Shown here: one piece after another, positions 8,800 to 13,836 of the stretch
How the letters are laid out: each line of letters begins with the position of its first letter
Position numbering within the stretch: position 1 is the first letter of the stretch
Source: Saprospiraceae bacterium
GTDB lineage: Bacteria > Bacteroidota > Bacteroidia > Chitinophagales > Saprospiraceae
Assembly (NCBI GenBank): GCA_016715465.1
Contig: JADKAA010000005.1
Span: 1-13,836, forward strand
Reading direction: 5' to 3'
Length of the DNA stretch: 13,836 nt
Notes under the pieces: model-generated
Databases searched by the model: none
Told to the model about the DNA's origin: nothing
What the model saw: the letters and a program-made list of their open reading frames with translations, nothing else
Translations under genes and position numbers: made by a program

Positions 8800-9078
8800 A
8801 TGGATAATTTATTCGGCATTTATATATTTACTCATACAATATCAGTCGGGGATAAAGAGATAAGCTATGTTGTTTCAGGTGATACGAGGGACTTTATTGC
8901 ACAAAGAGCAGATGACATTGATATTGATGAGAAATCTTATCCAAAATGGTTTGATTATGGCAAGGTAAATAATCGGATCACCCCATGTTTCATTGAAAAC
9001 ACTAAACTCTACAATGAAATATTAGAAAAGCTAAAATTAGAGTTAGTAAGGTTAAATATGGAATGGCAAAGTCATTAG
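8800..9078 (+). CDS. Small hypothetical protein (92 aa)
   Basis: No family is recognised. The protein is 92 residues, without signal peptide or membrane segment. It is acidic in the middle (DDIDIDEKSYPKWFDYGK) and ends in a short helix (LYNEILEKLKLELVRLNMEW). The ATG lies only 19 bp behind the dnaK terminator hairpin, so any promoter of its own would have to overlap the terminator or the end of dnaK; otherwise it depends on read-through. It converges with the minus-strand gene ending at 9110. Codon use is much more A/T-rich than in dnaK. Confidence 0.6.
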   Translation: MDNLFGIYIFTHTISVGDKEISYVVSGDTRDFIAQRADDIDIDEKSYPKWFDYGKVNNRITPCFIENTKLYNEILEKLKLELVRLNMEWQSH

Positions 9079-9109
9079 AGTCGTTTGCACTAAAAGATTT
9101 AATCAAATA

Positions 9110-9622
9110 TTACTTCGATTTTCTTTTCTCTTTTAAGGCTTCCGCTAACTCATTCATAACCTTTTGAGTATTCTTGCCAAACGGGCTTTGCTTGAATGAA
9201 AAAGTTGCAACTATCTCACCGTCATTAACAAGATCTACAACCTGACCATTCATTTCTGAAATCACACCTGAATTAAAGTAGTATTTATAAGAATATGTAA
9301 TTATATAGACAGAATTAATGTATTTAGTTTTTTCGGAGGAGATTTTTTGCCCAAAAGTAGAGTCACTAATCTGACCTTTATTAATTAATTCAACTCTTTC
9401 TTTAGCTACTCTCTCAGAAATTACTTTAAATCCATTCATTACAAGATTGTTTTTAAGGATATCAGTCGCTAGTAATTCATCGTACTCTGGTTTTTCAACA
9501 CATATTGACGCTTCAGGATTAAACTCCTCCCTGCAAAAAATCCTAAATTTCTTGTTAGATTGGGAATTGCCATTATACACAAAGCCAAGTAAAAAAATAG
9601 TTGATAGAAACAAAAATTTCAT
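9110..9622 (-). CDS. Secreted protein, weakly CsgG/TolB-like
   Basis: The 170-residue protein has a signal peptide (MKFLFLSTIFLLGFVYNGNS, cleavage before or near QSNKK). The mature part has DILKNNLVMNGFKVISERVAKERVE, followed by strand-like segments (VYIITYSYKYYF, then GQVVDLVNDGEIVATFSF) and a basic helix at the C-terminus (MNELAEALKEKRKSK). The order of a helix, a 'GFKVISER' strand, and a strand pair with 'GEIVATF' recalls the small CsgG/TolB-like fold of outer-membrane-associated proteins; this is only a resemblance. Start 9622 is the Met in front of the signal peptide, with a perfect -7 element 64 bp upstream. It stands alone on the minus strand. Confidence 0.7.
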   Translation of the reverse strand: MKFLFLSTIFLLGFVYNGNSQSNKKFRIFCREEFNPEASICVEKPEYDELLATDILKNNLVMNGFKVISERVAKERVELINKGQISDSTFGQKISSEKTKYINSVYIITYSYKYYFNSGVISEMNGQVVDLVNDGEIVATFSFKQSPFGKNTQKVMNELAEALKEKRKSK

Positions 9623-9685
9623 ATAATCAAAAATTAAAATTCGAATACAAGCACTAAAGTAGAACCTTAAATCAACTTACTATTT

Positions 9686-9693
9686 CAAATATA
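9686..9693 (-). promoter_or_regulatory. Candidate -7 element TATATTTG for the gene ending at 9622
   Basis: On the minus strand this reads TATATTTG, a perfect TAnnTTTG match, 63 bp before the ATG at 9622. I see no exact -33 TTTG at the expected distance. It lies at the right edge of a 312-bp gap (9623-9934) in which I see no gene, only a 6-bp-stem hairpin at 9840-9861. Confidence 0.45.
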
Positions 9694-9839
9694 ATATTTT
9701 ACTCTTTACACCGTCGTTGATGTTTTGGGAAAAAAGGCATGCCTCAGTTGCTGTTTTCTTCATCCAACGTACACAAGTCACTATTAAATTGGCTTTACAT
9801 TTCCCTATTTCCCCTTAGTATTACAAAGTAACTTGAATG

Positions 9840-9861
9840 GTTGTCAGTAGTCTGCGACAAC
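9840..9861. repeat. Short inverted repeat GTTGTC/GACAAC
   Basis: Arms GTTGTC (9840-9845) and GACAAC (9856-9861) flank a 10-nt loop, inside the non-coding gap between two minus-strand genes. No T-run follows. Its role is unknown; it may belong to the set of hairpins scattered through this accessory stretch. Confidence 0.35.
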
Positions 9862-9934
9862 GGACTGAAAAACCAATTATTTTATGAGTCATCTCTATGT
9901 TTTCTTTTGGAAAATAAATAACTTAATGCTAACG

Positions 9935-10162
9935 CTAAAAAATATTTGTAATGGTTTTAGATATTTGGTAATGACCTTTCCATATCAATAAGTCTAAAAC
10001 ATCAAATAAAGTAATTGCAGTCCAAAAAAGAACTAATCCGATAACAAGTTGAATAAAAGCTTCTCTGGTTTTTGGATTCTTTTCATTCAATACTTTATAA
10101 CAAAAAAATGTTATCCATGGTAAAAGAATTACCATGGAAATCGCATAATTTTTGTCGTTCAT
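9935..10162 (-). CDS. Small two-helix membrane protein (75 aa)
   Basis: No family is recognised. The protein has two predicted membrane helices, ISMVILLPWITFFCYKVL (residues about 8-25) and FIQLVIGLVLFWTAITLFDVL (about 36-56), joined by a charged turn NEKNPKTREA, and a short tail. Start 10162 gives a hydrophilic MNDKN before the first helix. The gene is A/T-rich and stands alone on the minus strand, 312 bp from its neighbour at 9622 and 147 bp from the plus-strand gene at 10310. Confidence 0.55.
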   Translation of the reverse strand: MNDKNYAISMVILLPWITFFCYKVLNEKNPKTREAFIQLVIGLVLFWTAITLFDVLDLLIWKGHYQISKTITNIF

Positions 10163-10237
10163 GATAGATTTATTTAGTTGAATTTAGGGATTTTCCCAGC
10201 CCGATTATACGTATTGTTCAATAAATAAATAATCTTT

Positions 10238-10297
10238 AAGGTTGGGCTGAGTTTGCAACTCAGCATCGGCTCACCAGAGTCGTTCTTACGCAACGTT
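10238..10297. repeat. Three-stem hairpin element, copy A
   Basis: Stem 1 is GCTGAGTT paired with AACTCAGC around a TGC loop (10246-10264). Stem 2 is CGGCTC with GAGTCG around ACCA (10267-10282, one G-T pair). An outer stem pairs AAGGTTG (10238-10244) with CAACGTT (10291-10297) with one mismatch. The element runs into the start region of the small gene at 10310. Copy B at 11866-11930 has the same order of stems, the same TGC loop and the same ATCGGCTCAYCAGAGYCGT core. Stem 1 differs on both arms in a way that keeps pairing. Confidence 0.65.
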
Positions 10298-10309
10298 GTA
10301 TATTTGATT

Positions 10310-10450
10310 ATGGCCAAGCTAAATAATGAATCGCCAATTCCAAAATGGCTTAGGTATTTTCTGTTATTTGTTGCTATTATTTATTTAATCTGGATTCTCT
10401 TTCTTAAAAAAGGACCGCCAAGAGAGGATATTCCTTTTTTTAGACCCTGA
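10310..10450 (+). CDS. Tiny single-pass membrane protein (46 aa)
   Basis: The 46-residue protein has one membrane helix, YFLLFVAIIYLIWILFL (residues about 16-32), flanked by a polar N-terminus (MAKLNNESPIPKW) and a basic KKGPPREDIPFFRP tail. I chose ATG 10310 over the upstream in-frame ATG at 10253 because the extra 19 codons fall inside the hairpin repeat and read as non-coding. A TATATTTG promoter-like octamer ends only 3 bp before this ATG, so if used it would give a nearly leaderless transcript. No family is recognised, and a protein this small could be spurious. Confidence 0.4.
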   Translation: MAKLNNESPIPKWLRYFLLFVAIIYLIWILFLKKGPPREDIPFFRP

Positions 10451-10465
10451 GTTCCCCTTCAATGT

Positions 10466-10503
10466 TACCCGATGTGTGCTTGCACACACAACGGATTTTT
10501 TTT
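10466..10503 (+). terminator. Possible terminator after the 46-aa gene
   Basis: TGTGTGC (10473-10479) pairs perfectly with GCACACA (10482-10488). Outer CCG and CGG can extend the stem across an internal bulge, and a run of eight T follows at 10496-10503. It lies between the stop at 10450 and the next start at 10516, where a terminator would be expected. The very tight 2-nt loop and the bulge lower confidence. Confidence 0.4.
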
Positions 10504-10515
10504 ATCTTGTGACAA

Positions 10516-11373
10516 ATGAATACGGTGAAATATTTTTTAAGTATAGTAGTAATCTTTTTATTTGTTTCTTCTATCTCATGCCGCCGGAATAGCGACGAAC
10601 AAATAGTGGCCTCTCCATATGTAAGTCGATTTGAAATCATGCAGGATGGATTCACGCAGAAAGCTGTTTTTCGTTTCCACTATGACAATTCAAATCGGGT
10701 AACAAAGTTTACGGGCTACATCTATAATGCTGGTTCCATTGATGTACTAGCAACTGATACCATTTTTGTCATGGAATTTTTATATAATTCATCAGAACAA
10801 TTGCCAGAAAGGGTTATACAAAGAACAACCTGGCCTTCTACGGTTACTACAAGGACGCATACGCTGTTTTATAACCAAAATAAAAAACTTATCAAGGATT
10901 CAGTTGTGAATATGCCAGCCAGTAACAATAATCCTACCAGAGTTATTAACTACAGGTATAATGGCAACGCAACAATTGCGGAAACCTATTTTCCTGGTAA
11001 TACGTTACCGGAGAAAGACTCATTTGTTATAGTGAATAATAATATTGTATTAGTAGAGAGGAAGTTTATCGTTGGGTTAAATCAAAGGATAGAATATGAT
11101 TTTGAGAATAGTTTAAATCCTTTAAACAGATCCAATATTGCTCCGATATTCTTTACACTGACGCAAGACAGAAGTCCGGACAATCATTTTTTCTCCGTTT
11201 GGACTCTTTGTAGTAAAAATAATATCTCTGCAATCCGTTATTTTAATAATGGGTTAAGTGGGAATTTTTATTCCCTTGACTATGAGAAGGATATCAATGG
11301 GTTAACTAGAAAAAGGTATTGGCATTTGACCCAAAATTCAATAATTATTGATACTATCTACTATCATTATTAA
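10516..11373 (+). CDS. Putative lipoprotein with YD-repeat-like strands (285 aa)
   Basis: This exported protein has 285 residues. Its N-terminus is a hydrophobic signal (VKYFLSIVVIFLFVSS) ending in SSISC-RRNSDE; Cys 22 is a plausible lipidation site, although the -3 residue is not the usual Leu. The body is a series of strand pairs: VFRFHYDNSNRVTKFTGYIY, then HTLFYNQNKKLIKDSVV, RVINYRYNGNATIAETYF and FYSLDYEKDINGLTRKRYW. This 'Y-D/N-x-G/K-x-x' rhythm resembles YD-repeat or DUF4595-type Bacteroidota lipoproteins. I would not assign a family firmly. The ATG at 10516 starts the signal peptide. It may sit on the cell surface or inner leaflet of the outer membrane. It is A/T-rich like its small neighbours and has no apparent operon partner. 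Confidence 0.7.
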   Translation: MNTVKYFLSIVVIFLFVSSISCRRNSDEQIVASPYVSRFEIMQDGFTQKAVFRFHYDNSNRVTKFTGYIYNAGSIDVLATDTIFVMEFLYNSSEQLPERVIQRTTWPSTVTTRTHTLFYNQNKKLIKDSVVNMPASNNNPTRVINYRYNGNATIAETYFPGNTLPEKDSFVIVNNNIVLVERKFIVGLNQRIEYDFENSLNPLNRSNIAPIFFTLTQDRSPDNHFFSVWTLCSKNNISAIRYFNNGLSGNFYSLDYEKDINGLTRKRYWHLTQNSIIIDTIYYHY

Positions 11374-11565
11374 TATCAATACTTCTCGTTCCCTGCCGAA
11401 CCTGGCAAAGCGGACCCGGCGTAGATAAACAGCTGGTTTTGCTTTTTTCCCATCGTTGTCTTTAGTGTTCAATAAATAAAAAAGATGAAAAAAGTAGTAT
11501 GATATAGTGCTGTTTATACTTTTACTGCATGAGCATGAATACATGAAACAGTATAATTAAAGGCA
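11374..11565. other. Intergenic gap without a supported gene
   Basis: This non-coding stretch lies between the putative lipoprotein and the promoter of the basic-protein gene. It contains a G/C-rich patch (about 11390-11425) unlike its A/T-rich surroundings. The sequence GTTCAATAAATAAA at 11467-11480 is also found at 10216-10229. A 68-codon minus-strand frame crosses the gap but overlaps the end of the lipoprotein gene and has no recognisable feature. Confidence 0.4.
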
Positions 11566-11573
11566 TATCTTTG
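11566..11573 (+). promoter_or_regulatory. Candidate -7 element TATCTTTG for the basic-protein gene
   Basis: This is a perfect TAnnTTTG match 77 bp before the ATG at 11651, implying a leader of roughly 70 nt. No clear -33 TTTG is seen at the usual distance. Confidence 0.45.
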
Positions 11574-11650
11574 TTTACTTATGGGAAACAAAGATGGGAA
11601 GAAATTTCCTGCAGCCATAAATATAATTCACTAACCTTAAATTTAATTGT

Positions 11651-11980
11651 ATGTCAAAAAAGAACGCTGAACCCAGAAAGAATAAGCCTACAAAAAGAAA
11701 AGCTCAGCACAGAAGAAAGCGAATCCAAAGAAAAAATTACGCTAAGAAGAAAATGCAAAGAGCCCGGTTAACAGCCGGGTTCTTTATATCCCAGCTCTTC
11801 AAGACGATCTGCGAGACTTCCAGTCCCCGTTCTCCTGAGTCTCCTAAACAAATAATAAAATATGGCAGTTATGCTTCGTTTGCAACGAAGCATCGGCTCA
11901 TCAGAGCCGTAAAATCTGCGAGTATAACTGTACCTGTAATATGTTGTATGACTAGCACACAATACCAACAAAGGCAGTAA
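11651..11980 (+). CDS. Very basic small protein; true C-terminus uncertain
   Basis: The first 38 residues from ATG 11651 contain 11 Lys and 7 Arg (47%), in blocks such as PRKNKPTKRKAQHRRKRIQ and YAKKKMQRA. Such composition suits nucleic-acid or ribosome binding; I cannot name a family. As printed, the frame stays open to 11980. That would read through a perfect-looking terminator hairpin (11757-11785) and the three-stem repeat copy B, and the added residues look like translated non-coding DNA. One base fewer in an upstream A-run would end the protein at TAA 11769-11771, just inside the hairpin, giving about 39 residues ending in EPG. I infer the real gene is 11651 to about 11771. It has its own promoter candidate, and the following terminator suggests a short single-gene transcript. 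Confidence 0.55.
   Translation: MSKKNAEPRKNKPTKRKAQHRRKRIQRKNYAKKKMQRARLTAGFFISQLFKTICETSSPRSPESPKQIIKYGSYASFATKHRLIRAVKSASITVPVICCMTSTQYQQRQ
11757..11785 (+). terminator. Intrinsic terminator after the basic-protein gene
   Basis: AAAGAGCCCGG (11757-11767) pairs with CCGGGTTCTTT (11775-11785) around a TTAACAG loop, with a single G-T pair in 11 bp. The right arm ends in a T-rich stretch. It overlaps the last codons of the basic gene, a common arrangement for compact terminators. Confidence 0.75.
11866..11930. repeat. Three-stem hairpin element, copy B
   Basis: Stem 1 is ATGCTTCGTT paired perfectly with AACGAAGCAT around TGC (11871-11893). Stem 2 is CGGCTC with GAGCCG around ATCA (11894-11909). 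The outer stem is CAGTTAT (11866-11872) with ATAACTG (11924-11930), sharing two bases with stem 1. The order and loops match copy A at 10238-10297, and stem 1 differs from copy A by compensating changes. It lies between the basic-protein terminator and the WG-repeat gene promoter. Confidence 0.7.
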
Positions 11981-12015
11981 AATTCAACTAATAGTCCAAT
12001 ATGAAAATACCAGGA

Positions 12016-12047
12016 TTTGTCAACTATGATAAAATTTAATATCTTTT
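12016..12047 (+). promoter_or_regulatory. Candidate promoter of the WG-repeat gene
   Basis: TTTG at 12016-12019 matches the -33 element, and TATCTTTT at 12040-12047 is one base from TAnnTTTG. The 20-bp spacing is right for Bacteroidota promoters. Transcription would begin a few bases before the ATG at 12063. Confidence 0.5.
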
Positions 12048-12062
12048 AAAAAAATAAAAAAT

Positions 12063-12999
12063 ATGATTCGGTTAGTAAGCACTATTACTTTTATCAGTTA
12101 CAGTTTTATCGTATTGGCACAGGTACCACAGCCTTTTCAGGACGAGAAGACGAATAAATACGGCTATAAAGATGAATCGGGTAAGGTAGTTATCAAACCC
12201 GTCTATAACCTTGCCTACGAGTTTACCGATGGTAAATACGCCGAGGTTAATATCGGGGCTGACTATACCAATAACAAAGGCGGCAAATGGGGTATCATTG
12301 ATACAAAAGGGAAAATCATTATTCCCATAAAGTATGACCAGGCAAGAAGCCTGGGGTATAATTTGTTTGCACTCAATACCGGTTACAAATTTGATAATAT
12401 GGATGCTAGCCCTTCAGGCAAGTATGCCATATTCAATGCAGCAGGCAAAGCGCTGACTCTTTGGCATACAGTGGTTCCTGCTATCAGTCAGGTTTGAAGA
12501 AGGCTATGCACCCCTGGAAACATGGGATGGAAAGAAACAGCGTTACGGCCTGCTCGATTCTACCGGCAAAGTGGCCATACCGGTCAAATATGACGAAGTA
12601 GGCGGCTTCAGGGAAGGGCTTTGCAAACTGGTACTGAATGGGAAAATTGGCTTCATTGATAAATCAACAAAGCTGGTGATACCTATGAAATATGAAGGAG
12701 CATATAATTTTTCAGAAGGTCTTGCAGCTGTAAAGTTCAATGGAAAATGGGGCTTTATTGATTCAAAAGGCAAAGAAGCGAGTCCTTTCGCTTACGAAGG
12801 AGCAAAGTATTTTGAAGGAGGGTATGCTGCCGCAAAGCAAAATGGGAACTGGGGTGTGATCAATAAAGAACATAAGACGATTCTTGCGTTCATGTATGAT
12901 GATATCGTTTGGATAAAAGACGATGCCAACGATATCCGGGTTAAAAAAGGAAGCAAATACTTCCATGTAGACAGACAGGGCAATGAGCTCAAAAAATGA
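12063..12999 (+). CDS. Exported WG-repeat protein, one frame break near 12491
   Basis: WG repeats are roughly 25-30-residue units built around (K)WGx(I)(I/D)xxGK; they are common in exported and cell-envelope proteins and their function is poorly known. A signal peptide (residues 1-20, ending VLAQ) precedes repeats: KYGYKDESGKVVIKPVYN, KWGIIDTKGKIIIPIKYD, KYAIFNAAGKALT, RYGLLDSTGKVAIPVKYDEV, KIGFIDKSTKLVIPMKYE, KWGFIDSKGKEASPFAYE, NWGVINKEHKTILAFMYDD and KYFHVDRQGNELKK. Frame 1 stops at 12495-12497. Removing one G at 12491-12492 reads AISQ directly into FEEGYAPLETWDGKKQRYG and joins the halves into about 311 residues. I infer a single gene with a one-base insertion. No frame partner or operon neighbour is evident; the next gene starts 135 bp downstream. 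Confidence 0.85.
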
Positions 13000-13114
13000 T
13001 ATGTATACCTGGTAATTCTGGATTTGCAGTCCTGCAGTACTATTCATTCGGCTTTTGGGATAGTACAAATTTTTCTTCCCAGCCGGGTCTTCACTAAACT
13101 AAGTCCTGTTTCTT

Positions 13115-13122
13115 TATGTTTG
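13115..13122 (+). promoter_or_regulatory. Candidate -7 element TATGTTTG
   Basis: This is a perfect TAnnTTTG match 12 bp before the ATG at 13135, followed by a run of eleven A. Transcription would start very close to the start codon. No clear -33 element is seen. Confidence 0.4.
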
Positions 13123-13134
13123 TCAAAAAAAAAA

Positions 13135-13593
13135 ATGAAAAGTCTTCCTGCTTTACTAAACGAGTTAGAAACAAAACTGCCTTTTATAGAGCAAAAGAAG
13201 GAAGTCGTATCGCAAGCAACTGTTGGCTGGCATATTGAGCACAGTTTGCTGGCCTTCGTAAAAATGATATCGGCTGTTGAGCATTCAACCCCTGCTGACT
13301 ATAAATGGAAATTCAATGTAAAACGTTCTGTTGTTTTGGCATTGGGAAAATTTCCGAGGGGGAGTGCTAAAGCACCAGATTCTGTAAAACCGGGTGAGCA
13401 GATCAGCAAGGACAGCATCACTGCATTGATCACAAAAGCAAAACAAAAGGCAGCGCTATTGGAAACATTGGATAATAATAAATTCTTTACGCATCCCGTT
13501 TTTGGCGATCTGAGGTTAAAGCAGGCCCGAAAGATCATTGCTATTCATACACATCACCACATTAAAATTATAAATGACATAATAAGCGGTTAG
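13135..13593 (+). CDS. DUF1569 / DinB-like helical-bundle protein (152 aa)
   Basis: The protein resembles DUF1569, a branch of the DinB-like four-helix metal-binding fold. VGWHIEHSLLAF holds the first His pair (residues about 29-32), and FTHPVFGDLRLKQARKIIAIHTHHHIKI near the C-terminus carries the HPxFG motif and a His cluster. These His residues would form the metal site. The fold often occurs in thiol-transfer or stress-related enzymes, but no substrate can be named. I chose ATG 13135 rather than 13024, because the upstream residues read as non-coding, the fold begins at MKSLPALLNELE, and a -7 element lies directly upstream. No signal peptide; cytoplasmic. Confidence 0.7.
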   Translation: MKSLPALLNELETKLPFIEQKKEVVSQATVGWHIEHSLLAFVKMISAVEHSTPADYKWKFNVKRSVVLALGKFPRGSAKAPDSVKPGEQISKDSITALITKAKQKAALLETLDNNKFFTHPVFGDLRLKQARKIIAIHTHHHIKIINDIISG

Positions 13594-13776
13594 CAAATGT
13601 TTTTTACTCCATTTATGCTGGACTTGCAGTTTCGCAAAATTATTTCCCTGCCTTGTACATGTTGTAATCTGAAACCATCAACTGTTTTGCACTGTTGCTG
13701 GTGTTCTTCAATTACACTCATACTGCTTTAAAGCTACCACACCAACAGCGTTTTAAATATTCTGTACCTTTAAAAC

Positions 13777-13836
13777 ATGAAGCCAGCTTTTGCTTTACTG
13801 GTAAGTCTTTCATTCGTTTGTCAATTGTCTATGGGG
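13777..13836 (+). CDS. Start of an exported protein or lipoprotein, cut by window end
   Basis: Only 20 codons are visible, MKPAFALLVSLSFVCQLSMG, a typical signal peptide with a Cys at residue 15 that could be a lipidation site (LSFVC). TACCTTTA 13 bp upstream is one base from the -7 consensus. The gap from 13594 to 13776 holds no other feature I can support. The mature protein lies outside the window. Confidence 0.5.
   Translation, partial: MKPAFALLVSLSFVCQLSMG

Noticed and set aside
10216..11480. GTTCAATAAATAAA occurring at 10216-10229 and 11467-11480
   Set aside because: A 14-bp A/T-rich match in A/T-rich DNA is plausible by chance and has no flanking structure in common.
11338..11544. 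Minus-strand 68-codon frame after the putative lipoprotein
   Set aside because: It overlaps the end of the lipoprotein gene, has no motif or promoter, and reads like translated intergenic DNA.
10238..11930. Integron cassette array with the hairpin elements as attC sites
   Set aside because: The outer stems read GTT on the left and AAC on the right, opposite to the AAC...GTT polarity of attC; gene orientations are mixed and no integron integrase is present.
1..13836. CRISPR array, tRNA, rRNA or transposase gene
   Set aside because: I found no regularly spaced direct repeats, no tRNA- or rRNA-like sequence and no transposase motif on either strand. The CHAT gene has no CRISPR type III-E partners here.

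Overview
The window looks like a chromosomal segment from a member of the Bacteroidota, probably Chitinophagaceae or a close relative. The evidence is a Bacteroidota-type DnaK, several perfect matches to the phylum's -7 promoter element TAnnTTTG, starts preceded by A-rich stretches rather than Shine-Dalgarno sequences, and families common in that group (TPR-CHAT, DUF4403, WG-repeat and YdeI/OmdA proteins). The assignment rests on recognised sequence character only; no database search was made.

Layout. Positions 1-615 hold nothing I can assign. A minus-strand run follows, in transcription order: a TPR-CHAT caspase-like protein (5842 to 2881), a DUF3052-like + YdeI/OmdA-like protein (2851 to 2091) and an exported DUF4403 protein (2032 to 616). 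Small gaps suggest one operon read from a promoter near 5903-5910. All three genes are recognisable but broken by many one-base indels, mostly shortened homopolymers. Diverging from them is an exported coiled-coil protein of unknown function (5994-6695), then dnaK (6855-8751), with one frame break at two adjacent A-runs and a strong terminator behind it.

From about 8780 to 12000 the DNA is visibly richer in A+T and holds small orphan genes in mixed orientation: a 92-aa protein, a secreted 170-aa protein, two tiny membrane proteins, a putative lipoprotein and a very basic small protein. Hairpin repeats lie among them, including two diverged copies of a three-stem element whose paired bases changed together. 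This reads as an accessory stretch. The right end holds an exported WG-repeat protein (one frame break), a DUF1569/DinB-like protein and the first 20 codons of another exported protein or lipoprotein.

I see no convincing new multi-gene system. The most interesting items are the repeated three-stem element, the secreted TPR-CHAT protein with its two partner genes, and the 47% Lys/Arg small protein. The indel pattern, which also hits the normally essential dnaK, points mainly to sequencing error, so the frame-broken genes are probably intact in the organism.
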